Shown: positions 34,135 to 43,997 of the stretch, one piece after another
Layout: the number at the start of each line of letters is the position of its first letter
How positions within the stretch are numbered: position 1 is the first letter of the stretch
Origin: Nocardioides insulae DSM 17944
GTDB lineage: Bacteria > Actinomycetota > Actinomycetes > Propionibacteriales > Nocardioidaceae
DNA length: 64,000 bases
Assembly: GCF_000422825.1 (NCBI RefSeq)
Contig: NZ_KE383928.1
Location: 508,930 to 572,929, forward strand
Direction of reading: 5' to 3'
The notes under the pieces: generated by a model
Seen by the model: only the letters and a program-made list of their open reading frames with translations
Database searches by the model: none
Told to the model about the DNA's origin: nothing
Translations under genes and position numbers: made by a program

Positions 34135-35343
34135 TCAGACCAGGTCCAGGTATCCCGCCTCGCGCAGCGCGATCAGGACGTCGCCGAGCGCGTCCTCGAT
34201 ACTCCGGCCCGTGGTGTCGACGCGGACCTCGGCGTCCTCGGGCTCCTCATAGGGCGAACTGATCCCGGTGAACTCCGGGATCTGGCCGGCCCGGGCCTTC
34301 GCGTAGAGACCCTTCCGGTCACGCCGCTCGCACTCCTCGAGGGGGGTCGCGACGTGGACCAGGAAGAAGGCACCACCCGCCGCCTCGGCGTACTCGCGGA
34401 CCTGCTTGCGGGTCGAGTCGAACGGCGCGATCGGGCTGCACACGGCCACCCCGCCGTGCCGGGCGATCTCCGCGCCCACCCAGCCGATCCTGCGGATGTT
34501 GGTCTCCCGGTCCTCCTTGGAGAAGGTGAGCCCGGCGGAGAGATTGCGGCGTACGACGTCGCCGTCCAGGCTCGTGACGGTGCGGACCCCCTGCTCGAGC
34601 AGTCGGTCCATCAGGGCCCGCGCGATGGTCGACTTGCCGCTGCCGGAGAGGCCGGTGAAGAAGAGCACCAGTCCCTGCTCCTCGGTGGGCGGCTGATCAT
34701 GGTCGATGACCGCCGCGACGTCGGCGGGGAACTCCTGCGCTGTTCCGGAGTCGAGGAGGTCAGGCAGCGCCCGGACCGGGTCGTCGCCGGCGTACGCCGC
34801 AGCCACCCTCTGACCGAGTTCGTGGTCGGCGGCCGGGTCGTCGTGCGCGGCCAGCGGCACCGCGACCACGACCGCGTCGTCGAGGTGGCCGGTGGCGAGC
34901 AGGGTCGCCCGGATCAGCGCCACCGACGAGAGGTCGGGGGTGCCGTGCCCGACGAGGGTGAGCAGTAGGACCGGGCCGAGTTCGGAGATCCGGTCGAGCT
35001 CGGCGTAGGTGAGCGGCCCGGTCACCGGGACCACCGTGCGACCGGCGTGCTGGGCGCGTGCCTGCGCGGGGGAGAGGTAGAGGCGTCGGAAGGGGCCGTA
35101 CTGGGCGTGGGTCAGGGGGCTGACCGCCCCCTCGGGCCAGGTGACCGCGACCAGGGGGAGCCCCTCGGGGTCCACGATCTCGACCCTGCCGGCGGCGCGG
35201 GCGGCGGTGCCGACGTCGTCGGGGAGCGTGAGGGTGAGCGGGCTGCCGGGTGCGTTGACGGGGCCCGGGAGGGCTCCGGTCGAGATCAGCTCGAGGTCGT
35301 CGAGTTCGCGTGCGGTGGGGTGGTACTGGGGAGGCGTCGACAC
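34135..35343 (-). CDS. cysC: APS kinase with degenerate ATP-sulfurylase-like N-terminal region
   Basis: A 402-aa protein. Residues 224-402 are a full APS kinase: P-loop GLSGSGKST (231-239), DGDVVRRNLSAGLTFSKEDR, and GLYAKARAGQIPEFTGISSPYE; it phosphorylates APS to PAPS. Residues 1-220 are unusual. RELDDLELISTGAL and the AGRVEIVDPEGLPLAVxT-like strand resemble the PUA-like front of Sat-type ATP sulfurylases, but the catalytic QxRN and HxGH motifs are not seen. It is likely a non-catalytic remnant or regulatory domain. GTG 35343 sits 7 nt after CACACT (leaderless). It complements CysDN, which lacks an APS kinase domain. Confidence 0.88.
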   Translation of the reverse strand: MSTPPQYHPTARELDDLELISTGALPGPVNAPGSPLTLTLPDDVGTAARAAGRVEIVDPEGLPLVAVTWPEGAVSPLTHAQYGPFRRLYLSPAQARAQHAGRTVVPVTGPLTYAELDRISELGPVLLLTLVGHGTPDLSSVALIRATLLATGHLDDAVVVAVPLAAHDDPAADHELGQRVAAAYAGDDPVRALPDLLDSGTAQEFPADVAAVIDHDQPPTEEQGLVLFFTGLSGSGKSTIARALMDRLLEQGVRTVTSLDGDVVRRNLSAGLTFSKEDRETNIRRIGWVGAEIARHGGVAVCSPIAPFDSTRKQVREYAEAAGGAFFLVHVATPLEECERRDRKGLYAKARAGQIPEFTGISSPYEEPEDAEVRVDTTGRSIEDALGDVLIALREAGYLDLV

Positions 35344-35383
35344 GGGCGTCAGTGTGGCACGCGGGTCTCCCTAGGCTGTGCGC

Positions 35384-36355
35384 ATGTCGCAGTCTGTGCA
35401 GATCGCCGAGATCGTCCGTTCGGGTTTCGTCGAGGGGGGCCATCGCGGGTCGGTGGTCGCGCTCACTCCCGAGGGTCAGGTCGACTGGGCGGTCGGTGAC
35501 CCCACGGCGCCGATCCTCCCCCGATCGTGCAACAAGCCGCTCCAGGCCGCTGCGATGGTCCGGCTCGGGCTGGATCTGCCACCTGAACTCCTCGCACTGG
35601 GGTCGGCGTCCCACTCCGGTGAGGACTTCCACGTACAGGGGGTCAGGGCCATGCTGGCGCGCGGTGGACTGGACGAGTCAGCTCTCCAGTGCCCCGTCGA
35701 CTGGCCGATGTGGCCCGACGTACGGGAGGCCGCGATGCGCTCCGGCGCGGAGCCGAGCCGACTGACCATGAACTGCTCGGGCAAGCACGCCGCGATGCTG
35801 CTCACCTGCCTGGCCAACGGCTGGAGTCTCACCGACTACCTCGACCCGGAGCATCCGCTCCAGCGTGGGATCACCGCTGTCTTCGCCGAACTCACCGGCG
35901 AGACGCCGTACGTCGCCGTCGACGGGTGCGGCGCCCCGCTTCTGTCGGCCTCGCTGATCGGGCTCGCCCGCGCCTTCCGCAGGCTCGCCGTCGCCCGTGC
36001 CGAGGAGGCATCGGACCTCGCCGAGCACGCCGTGGCGGAGGCGATCCGGCGCCACCCGGCGAACGTCTCGGGCACGACCCGCGACGAGCACCGGCTGCTC
36101 ACCGCCATGCCGGGCGCCATCGCCAAACTGGGGGCGGAGGCGGTCTACGTACTGGCCACCCCGGACGGGCGCGCCTGGGCACTCAAGGTCGAGGACGGTG
36201 CCGACCGGGTGCGTCCGATCGTGATGGCCGCCGCGCTGGTCCGCTCCGGGGTGGATCGGGAGGACTGGGTGGACGGGGTCGCGCTGAGGGCGACCGGGGC
36301 GCACCCGCTCAGCGGTGGAGGCACCACGGTGGGGGAGATCCGCGCCCTCGTCTGA
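35384..36355 (+). CDS. Asparaginase II-family amidohydrolase
   Basis: A 323-aa enzyme of the asparaginase II family (Rhizobium etli type, unrelated to AnsA/AnsB). Family motifs are RSCNKPLQAAAM (about 47-58), NCSGKHAAML (near 129), and late SGTTRDEHRLLTAMPG. It converts L-asparagine to aspartate and ammonia. ATG 35384 is 6 nt after TAGGCT (35372-35377), a leaderless start divergent from cysC. No signal peptide is present, so it is cytosolic. Confidence 0.9.
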   Translation: MSQSVQIAEIVRSGFVEGGHRGSVVALTPEGQVDWAVGDPTAPILPRSCNKPLQAAAMVRLGLDLPPELLALGSASHSGEDFHVQGVRAMLARGGLDESALQCPVDWPMWPDVREAAMRSGAEPSRLTMNCSGKHAAMLLTCLANGWSLTDYLDPEHPLQRGITAVFAELTGETPYVAVDGCGAPLLSASLIGLARAFRRLAVARAEEASDLAEHAVAEAIRRHPANVSGTTRDEHRLLTAMPGAIAKLGAEAVYVLATPDGRAWALKVEDGADRVRPIVMAAALVRSGVDREDWVDGVALRATGAHPLSGGGTTVGEIRALV

Positions 36356-36357
36356 AG

Positions 36358-36402
36358 GATTTTGCTAACTGCCCGCTTGATTTTGCTAGCAAGAGTTAGC
36401 AC
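36358..36402 (+). promoter_or_regulatory. Symmetric operator/promoter region upstream of the XRE gene
   Basis: The 10-bp direct repeat GATTTTGCTA occurs at 36358-36367 and 36379-36388, exactly 21 bp apart. TTGCTAGCAA (36383-36392) is a perfect palindrome, and TGCTAAC (36363-36369) is matched by GTTAGCA (36395-36401). TAGCAC (36397-36402) is a plausible -10. The AT-richness stands out. It is likely bound by the XRE protein itself. Confidence 0.65.
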
Positions 36403-36411
36403 AATGGAGGC

Positions 36412-36897
36412 ATGGTCACGAGCAAGGTCACCAAGACGGTTCAGTCGCTGGGCGACTACCTCAAGGAGCAGCGGGTCAGCGCCAAGCTCTCCCTGCGCCA
36501 GCTCGCCGACCAGGCCGGAGTCTCCAACCCCTACCTGAGCCAGATCGAGCGCGGGCTGCGCAAGCCGTCCGCGGAGGTGCTGCAGCAGATCGGCAAGGCG
36601 CTGCGCATCTCCGCCGAGCAGCTCTACGTGCGCGCCGGCATCCTCAGCCCCGAGGACGGCGTCGGTGGCTCCGTGGAGCTCGCCGTGCTCGGCGACACCC
36701 GACTCACCGAGCGCCAGAAGCAGTCCCTGCTCGACGTCTACTCATCCTTCCTCGCGCTCAACTCCCGCGATACGGAGTCGACCGGCACCACCGAGACCAC
36801 CGGCCCGGCAGAGACCACCGAGTCGGCCGCCGCCGATCACCCTGAGCCGACCACCACCCACGACCGGGCATCGGAGCCCGGTGCCGACCAGGACTGA
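36412..36897 (+). CDS. XRE-family transcriptional regulator
   Basis: A 161-aa protein with an N-terminal helix-turn-helix (LGDYLKEQRVSAKLSLRQLADQAGVSNPYLSQIERGLRKPS, about 13-53) and a Thr/Glu/Ala-rich disordered tail from about 118. It corresponds in context to the regulator encoded beside hbhA in mycobacteria. The start ATG 36412 has GGAGG too close (1 nt) to work as a Shine-Dalgarno, and a TAGCAC -10 9 nt upstream suggests a near-leaderless mRNA. It is probably autoregulated by the repeats at 36358-36402 and may also govern the HbhA-like gene that follows after 37 bp. Confidence 0.88.
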   Translation: MVTSKVTKTVQSLGDYLKEQRVSAKLSLRQLADQAGVSNPYLSQIERGLRKPSAEVLQQIGKALRISAEQLYVRAGILSPEDGVGGSVELAVLGDTRLTERQKQSLLDVYSSFLALNSRDTESTGTTETTGPAETTESAAADHPEPTTTHDRASEPGADQD

Positions 36898-36934
36898 CCC
36901 AACCCTGACTTCCCGATCCCCCGGAGGAATCGCT

Positions 36935-38005
36935 ATGCCCACGTTCGACATTCCCAAGCCGTCCCTGTCCGACCTGCCCAAGGTCGCCGCCCCCGCCACC
37001 AGGACCTTCTACGCCGGGGCCGGTTTCGCCGACCTCGCGGTCGACACGGTCAAGGGCTACCTCACCACGCTCACCGGCACCGTGACCGAGAAGGTCGCCG
37101 ACTACAGCTCTGAGGTCACCGAGGCGTTCGCCGGCTACCAGAAGGGCGTGAGCGCCAAGCTCTCCGACGTCCAGCGCAGCGCCGGCGCCATCGACCCGTC
37201 CGCACTGTCCGCCTCGGCCCGCGCCAAGATCTCCGAGCAGGTCGAGGCCATCGGTGCCGACGCCAAGGCGCGTCGGGCCCAGGTCGGGGAGCGCGTCGCC
37301 GGTCTGCAGTCGCTGCCGGGCAAGGCGGGCGCGTACGCCGTCGAGACCACCTCTTCGGCCGTCGGTGCCTACGGCGTCCTGGTCAAGCGCGGTGAGAGTG
37401 TCGTCGCCCGCCTCCGCGGCGAGGAGCCCACCGTCGAGACCGCCACCGAGGCTGCGCCCTCCACCACGAGCGCGAAGAACGGCACCAAGACCGGCACCGC
37501 GAAGACGAGCACCGCCAAGAGCGGCGCCGCCAAGACGGCCTCGGCGAAGACCAGCGCGGCCAAGCCGAGCACCACCAAGACCAGCACCGCCAAGACGACC
37601 TCGGCGAAGACCAGCGCCGCCAAGACCGGCACCGCCAAGACCGGCACCGCCAAGACCAGCGCCGCCAAGACCGGCACCGCCAAGACGGGTGCTGCCAAGT
37701 CGGCTACGGCGAAGAGGGCCCCGGCCAAGAAGGCGACGCCGGCGAAGGCGACGTCCCCGGCGAAGCCCACGAACGCCGAGACCCCCGCCCAGGCGACTCC
37801 GGCCAAGCCGACTCCGGCCAAGCCGACTCCGGCCAAGGCGACTCCGGCCAAGCCGACCGCCTCGGCGGTCCCCGCCGACAAGCCTGCCGACAAGCAGGCC
37901 GAGAAGCCCAACAGCCAGCAGGCCCTGATTCCGGAGCCCACGGCCACCACCGAGGCCGAGCCCGCGCCGAAGGCCGACAACCCCACCCAGCAGCCGGAGG
38001 CCTGA
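36935..38005 (+). CDS. hbhA: HbhA-like protein with Lys-Ala-Thr repeat tail
   Basis: A 356-aa protein. Residues 1-165 form a helical, apolipoprotein-like region (YAGAGFADLAVDTVKGYL ... VTEKVADYSSEVTEAF) like the body of heparin-binding hemagglutinin. From Lys185 to Lys265 lysine recurs at every fifth residue (17 lysines, pattern K-T/S-x-x-A/T). A Pro-rich version (PAKPT) follows around 289-307, then an acidic end. Mycobacterial HbhA has a similar methylated Lys tail that binds glycans, and it lacks a classic signal peptide, as here. GGAGG precedes ATG 36935. The XRE and DUF2516 neighbours match the mycobacterial locus. Confidence 0.85.
   Translation: MPTFDIPKPSLSDLPKVAAPATRTFYAGAGFADLAVDTVKGYLTTLTGTVTEKVADYSSEVTEAFAGYQKGVSAKLSDVQRSAGAIDPSALSASARAKISEQVEAIGADAKARRAQVGERVAGLQSLPGKAGAYAVETTSSAVGAYGVLVKRGESVVARLRGEEPTVETATEAAPSTTSAKNGTKTGTAKTSTAKSGAAKTASAKTSAAKPSTTKTSTAKTTSAKTSAAKTGTAKTGTAKTSAAKTGTAKTGAAKSATAKRAPAKKATPAKATSPAKPTNAETPAQATPAKPTPAKPTPAKATPAKPTASAVPADKPADKQAEKPNSQQALIPEPTATTEAEPAPKADNPTQQPEA
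37487..37731 (+). repeat. 15-bp tandem repeat array coding the Lys lattice
   Basis: About sixteen 15-bp units of the form AAGACSRSCRCCGCC encode the pentapeptide K-T-x-x-A. A second, diverged block with ACTCCGGCCAAGCCG units lies near 37796-37860. Such arrays are prone to length change. Confidence 0.85.
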
Positions 38006-38099
38006 GCGCCGATCGGTCGCTGACTCGAGCCCGTCCCGCACCAGCGGGGCGGGCTCGCGTGTCGTCGTACTCGCGGTGGCGCCGCGTACAGTGGTGCGA

Positions 38100-38393
38100 G
38101 TGGACATGTTCCTGAACCTGCAGGGTGGCGTGATGCTGCTGGTCGCCTTCGTGCTGCTGGTGGTGAAGTTGTTCGCATTCGTCTCCAGCCTGCGCTTCGA
38201 GACGGAGGCCTACCGTGCGGCCGGCAAGCTGACCAAGCCCACCTGGGCGATGATCCTTGGGGGTTCGGTGGCGCTCCAGTTGCTCACCCTCGCCGGGCTC
38301 GGACTCTCCCTGGTCAATCTCGTCCTGACCATCGCCGCATTGGTCTACCTGGCCGACGTCCGGCCCGCTCTCGCCGGGCTCCGGCGGCGCTGA
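38100..38393 (+). CDS. DUF2516 membrane protein
   Basis: A 97-aa protein with three hydrophobic segments (VMLLVAFVLLVVKLFAFV, WAMILGGSVALQLLTLAGL, LVNLVLTIAALVYLADV). It belongs to DUF2516, the small membrane protein that follows hbhA in mycobacteria; function unknown. GTG 38100 is chosen because TACAGT (38087-38092) ends 7 nt upstream, so the mRNA would begin at the start codon; ATG 38106 is the alternative. It has its own promoter despite lying only 94 bp after hbhA. Confidence 0.85.
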   Translation: MDMFLNLQGGVMLLVAFVLLVVKLFAFVSSLRFETEAYRAAGKLTKPTWAMILGGSVALQLLTLAGLGLSLVNLVLTIAALVYLADVRPALAGLRRR

Positions 38394-38497
38394 GGGGCGA
38401 GACCGTGCCCGGTCGGAGAGAGGTCTTCACCGGATCGTCGGGGATTGGTTGCCTCTACTCCCTGCGCGACGAGCTCGCGGCGGCCTAGGCTCTCGCC

Positions 38498-38854
38498 ATG
38501 ATCGGCGACTCCGAACTGCGGCCCTGGGGCGAGTGGTCCGTGCTCGATGAGGGCAAGGGCTACAAGGTCAAGCGCATCCTGGTGCTCCCGCGCTCGCGAC
38601 TGTCCTACCAGACCCACGAGCACCGCTCCGAGCATTGGGTCGTCATCACCGGTACCGCCACCTGCATCATCGAGGGCGAGACCACCGTGATCGGTGCCGG
38701 CCACAGCATCGACGTCGGGGTCGGCCAGGCCCACCGGATCTGCAACGACCACCCCACCGAGGACCTGGTCATCATCGAGGTGCAGCGTGGCGGCTACCTC
38801 GGCGAGGACGACATCGTCCGACTCCAGGACGACTTCGGCCGCTGCGAGCACTGA
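38498..38854 (+). CDS. Cupin, mannose-6-phosphate isomerase type II-like
   Basis: A 118-aa single cupin. RPWGEWSVLDEGKGYKVKRILVLPRSRLSYQTHEHRSEHWVVITGTA is the pattern of the C-terminal isomerase domain of bifunctional GMP/PMI enzymes, with metal ligands in YQTHEHRSEHW and a later His in GQAHRI. It therefore probably isomerises mannose-6-phosphate/fructose-6-phosphate or a related sugar. TAGGCT (38486-38491) lies 6 nt before ATG 38498 (leaderless). It is convergent with the rhamnose genes, which supports a role in sugar-nucleotide supply. Confidence 0.85.
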   Translation: MIGDSELRPWGEWSVLDEGKGYKVKRILVLPRSRLSYQTHEHRSEHWVVITGTATCIIEGETTVIGAGHSIDVGVGQAHRICNDHPTEDLVIIEVQRGGYLGEDDIVRLQDDFGRCEH

Positions 38855-38928
38855 GCCTCGAGGCGGACGGTGCTCGTCCGGCACCGCCGCGACCGTTCCT
38901 CCGCCCGAGCGGACTCGAGCGCTCGCGC

Positions 38929-40329
38929 TCAGTCGGCCAGGTGGCGACGTAGTGCGGTGAGGGCGTCCTCGGGTTCGAAACCGGTCGCCTGGAGTTTGTC
39001 GAGCGGAAGCATCGAGTTGAGCGGCCGGGCAGCCATCGGTCGGCCGGCCTCGGCCTGTGCGGCGGCGTACGACGCGGAGTCGGTCTCGGCGACGTCCGCA
39101 CGCGTGCGCCCGGAGAGCGCGAACACCTCGGCCGCGACGTCGTGCCACGACATGGCGGGACCGGCGTTGGTGACGTTATAGGTGCCGAAGGCGGCCTCGG
39201 TGGCGAGGAGGTGGCGGGTGGCGCGAGCCAGTTCGCCGGCGAAGGTGAGCCGCCCGACCTGGTCGGTCACGACCGTCGGTGAGACCCCCTTCTCGGCCAG
39301 GCCGCGCATGGTGCGCACGAAGTTGCCGCCCTCGCCGACCACCCATGAGGTGCGCAGCAGGAGATGGCGCGGCGTGGTCGACACGGCGGTGTCGCCGGCG
39401 GCCTTGCTCTGGCCGTAGACCCCGAGCGGGGAGAGCGGCTCGTCCTCCGCGTGCTCGGCGGCGGCCCCGTCGAAGACGTACTCCGAGGAGTAGTGCACCA
39501 GGGTCAGCCCGTGCTCGGTGGCGATCCGGGCGAGGGTGGCCGGCCCGGTGGCGTTCGCCGCCCAGGCCCGCGGCCGTCCCTCGTCGCCCTCGGCGGCGTC
39601 CACCGCGGTGTAGGCGGCGGCGTTGATGATCACGGCGTACTCACGCCACGGCCAGGCCGCCAGGGCCTCCTCGTCGGTCAGGTCGAGTTCGGATCGGGTC
39701 ACCACGTGGGCCGTGGGGAACTCGGCGGCCAGGGCGCGCCCCAGTTGTCCGCCGCCCCCGAGCACCAGGATGCGCTTGGCTGGCATCGGGGTGACATCGT
39801 CGAGTCGGGGGTTGCCACGGTCCTTCTCGGAGACCTCGACCTCGTCGGACTCGAGCGGGATCGGCCACGGGATGGCGATCGTGGGGTCGGCCAGATTCAG
39901 CGCCGGGTAGGTCTGGCCGGGAGCCCAGTGGTCGTTGACCAGGTAGGAGTAGACGGTGCCGTCCGCGAGCGCCTGGTAGGAATTGCCGACGCCTCGCGGC
40001 ACGAACACCGCGACGCCCTCATCGATCTCGACCGAGTACGTCGCCCCGAAGGTGTCGCCCTCGCGCATGTCGACCCAGGCACCGAAAACGCGTCCGGTGG
40101 CCACAGAAACGAACTTGTCCCAGGGCTCGGTGTGGATCCCGCGGGTGGCGCCCCGGGAGGCGTTGAAGCTCATGTTGTTCTGGACCGGCCCGAAGTCGGG
40201 CAGGCCCAGGCTCACCATCTTGGCGCGCTGCCAGTTCTCCTTGAACCAGCCGCGGGCGTCACCGTGCACCGGCAGGCGGACGACCAGCAGACCGGGGATG
40301 GGGGTGGTCTCGATGCTCAGGTCGGCCAT
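38929..40329 (-). CDS. rmlCD: Bifunctional RmlC-RmlD: dTDP-4-keto-rhamnose 3,5-epimerase and reductase
   Basis: A 466-aa fusion performing the last two steps of dTDP-L-rhamnose synthesis. Residues 1-180 are a cupin epimerase (DARGWFKENWQRAKM, RGIHTEPWDKFVSVATGRVFG). After a linker at about 180-184, the reductase starts with ILVLGGGGQLGR, followed by EYVFDG and YGQSK and ending in ARPLNSMLPLDKL. The order and intact motifs argue for a true fusion, not a sequencing join. It lies 3 bp after rmlB in the same operon. dTDP-rhamnose is needed for cell-wall linker or surface glycans. Confidence 0.93.
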   Translation of the reverse strand: MADLSIETTPIPGLLVVRLPVHGDARGWFKENWQRAKMVSLGLPDFGPVQNNMSFNASRGATRGIHTEPWDKFVSVATGRVFGAWVDMREGDTFGATYSVEIDEGVAVFVPRGVGNSYQALADGTVYSYLVNDHWAPGQTYPALNLADPTIAIPWPIPLESDEVEVSEKDRGNPRLDDVTPMPAKRILVLGGGGQLGRALAAEFPTAHVVTRSELDLTDEEALAAWPWREYAVIINAAAYTAVDAAEGDEGRPRAWAANATGPATLARIATEHGLTLVHYSSEYVFDGAAAEHAEDEPLSPLGVYGQSKAAGDTAVSTTPRHLLLRTSWVVGEGGNFVRTMRGLAEKGVSPTVVTDQVGRLTFAGELARATRHLLATEAAFGTYNVTNAGPAMSWHDVAAEVFALSGRTRADVAETDSASYAAAQAEAGRPMAARPLNSMLPLDKLQATGFEPEDALTALRRHLAD

Positions 40330-40332
40330 CGG

Positions 40333-42242
<1,910 letters not shown>

Positions 42243-42257
42243 GCCGGGGTGGCCGGG

Positions 42258-42287
42258 CCGGGGCGCGGCCCCTCGGGCGCTCCCCGG
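42258..42287. terminator. Hairpin between rmlA and galE
   Basis: CCGGGGCGC (42258-42266) pairs with GCGCTCCCCGG (42277-42287) with a 2-nt bulge; it lies between convergent genes. Confidence 0.6.
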
Positions 42288-42301
42288 ACCGATCGCTCAG
42301 C

Positions 42302-43276
42302 TCAGCTCGACACCCGCTCGGCGGCCTGGCGGGCGGACCAGGCGCTGGCGACCATGTCGGTCAACGAGTTGCGCATCTCCCACCCCAGGTCGCGCCTGGC
42401 GAGTTCGCCGGTGGCCACGATCCGGGCGGGGTCACCCGGCCGGCGGGGGCCGATGTCGGGGGCGAAGTCGATGCCCGTGACCTCGCGGACGGCGTCCATG
42501 ATCTGGCGCACCGAGGAGCCCTCGCCCGATCCGAGGTTGTAGACCGGTTCGAGGGTGGCACCCTCGATCATCCGGCGCGCGGCGACGACGTGCGAGTGGG
42601 CGAGATCGGCGACGTGCACGTAGTCGCGCACGCAGGTGCCGTCGGGAGTGGGGTAGTCCTCGCCGTTGATCCGCGGGGTGCGTCCCTCGGTCAGCGCCTC
42701 GAAGACCAGCGGGAAGAGGTTGTGCGGACTGCTGTCGTAGAGGGCGTCCGAGCCGGAGCCGACGACGTTGAAGTAGCGCAGGCTGGTGTGCCGCAGGCCG
42801 TGGGCGGTCGCCACGTCGCGGATGAGCCATTCCCCGATCAGCTTGCTCTCGCCGTACGGGCTCTCGGGGTCGGTGGGGGTCTCCTCGGTCACCAGATCGA
42901 GGTCGGGGGTGCCGAACGTCGCGGCGCTGGAGGAGAAGACCAGCTTGTCCACGCCCACGGTGAGCATCGCGTCGAGGAGGTTGGCGGTGCCGGTGACGTT
43001 CTGGGCATAGGTGTGCAGCGGTCGCTGCACCGAGACGCCGGCGTACTTGAACCCGGCGAGGTGGATGACCCCTTCGACCTCGTGCTCGCGGAGGGTCTGC
43101 TCGACCAGCGCGGTGTCGAGCACCGAGCCGCGCACGAAGGGCACGTCCGCGGGCACGAACTGCGCGTGGCCCGAGGAGAGATCATCGATGACCACCGGTG
43201 CCATGCCCGCCTCGATCAGCGACGCCACCACATGGGAGCCGATGTAGCCCGCCCCGCCCGTCACCAGCCAGCTCAT
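42302..43276 (-). CDS. galE: UDP-glucose 4-epimerase
   Basis: A 324-aa extended SDR interconverting UDP-glucose and UDP-galactose. NAD motif GGAGYIGSHV (7-16), SSSAATFG, YGESK (Tyr-x3-Lys), LRYFNVVGS and the late RRPGDPARIVA are present. ATG 43276 has AAGGAG 7 nt upstream; the much longer open frame beyond it overlaps the divergent reductase and is not coding. Its neighbourhood of sugar-nucleotide genes fits surface polysaccharide synthesis. Confidence 0.95.
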   Translation of the reverse strand: MSWLVTGGAGYIGSHVVASLIEAGMAPVVIDDLSSGHAQFVPADVPFVRGSVLDTALVEQTLREHEVEGVIHLAGFKYAGVSVQRPLHTYAQNVTGTANLLDAMLTVGVDKLVFSSSAATFGTPDLDLVTEETPTDPESPYGESKLIGEWLIRDVATAHGLRHTSLRYFNVVGSGSDALYDSSPHNLFPLVFEALTEGRTPRINGEDYPTPDGTCVRDYVHVADLAHSHVVAARRMIEGATLEPVYNLGSGEGSSVRQIMDAVREVTGIDFAPDIGPRRPGDPARIVATGELARRDLGWEMRNSLTDMVASAWSARQAAERVSS

Positions 43277-43345
43277 CTCGATCTCCTTCGTCGTAGGTCG
43301 TGAGCCCGCCCAGGATAGGCGGCGCGGCTCGGGCAGGATGTCCGG

Positions 43346-43942
43346 GTGAGGACTCTGCTGGGTGATGGACGCTGGGACTGGCCCGACCGGCCGTGGCTGC
43401 GGGTGAACATGGTGAGCACGGTCGACGGCTCCGCCCAGGGCGAGGACGGGCGGTCGGGTTCGATCAACAACGACGTCGACCGGGAGGTGTTCCAGAGCCT
43501 GCGGGAGGCGGCCGAGGTCGTGCTGGTCGGCGCCGGCACCGCGCGGGCGGAGGAGTACGGCGAGGCCCGCACACCGATGGTCGTGGTCAGCCACGGCGAC
43601 CTGCTCCCCGACTCCCTGCGGGAAGCCGCCAACGTCACCGTACGGCGGGGTGGCGGACCCGCCGACCTGCGGCGCCTGGTCGAGGAGTTGTACGCCGCCG
43701 GGCACCGGCGGCTGCTCTGCGAGGGTGGACCGACCCTGCTCTCCGGCCTGCTGGGGGCCGGGGTCGTCGATGAACTGTGCACCACGATCGTGCCGCGCCT
43801 GGTGGGCGGCGAGCACCATCGGATCGTGAACGGCCCGCCGCTCGACGTACCCCTGGAGCTGGCTTCGCTGGTCGAACAGGAGGGCACCCTGCTGGCCCGA
43901 TGGCTGGTGCCCGAGGGGGCGTGCCGGATCGCCCCGTCCTGA
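43346..43942 (+). CDS. Pyrimidine reductase-like protein (RibD C-terminal domain)
   Basis: A 198-aa stand-alone RibD_C/dihydrofolate-reductase-fold protein: LRVNMVSTVDGSAQGEDGRSGSINNDVDREVFQSLR, then VLVGAGTARAEEYG and LLCEGGPTLLSGLL. The classical RibD C-domain reduces the riboflavin pyrimidine intermediate with NADPH, but this short form lacks the deaminase domain and lies outside a rib operon, so its substrate is open. GTG 43346 follows CAGGAT (43334-43339) by 6 nt. Confidence 0.85.
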   Translation: MRTLLGDGRWDWPDRPWLRVNMVSTVDGSAQGEDGRSGSINNDVDREVFQSLREAAEVVLVGAGTARAEEYGEARTPMVVVSHGDLLPDSLREAANVTVRRGGGPADLRRLVEELYAAGHRRLLCEGGPTLLSGLLGAGVVDELCTTIVPRLVGGEHHRIVNGPPLDVPLELASLVEQEGTLLARWLVPEGACRIAPS

Positions 43943-43997
43943 CCGGACCGGGTGGTCCGCACCCCCGTCCGGAGCGCAGGGAGGCTACCCTCCCGCG

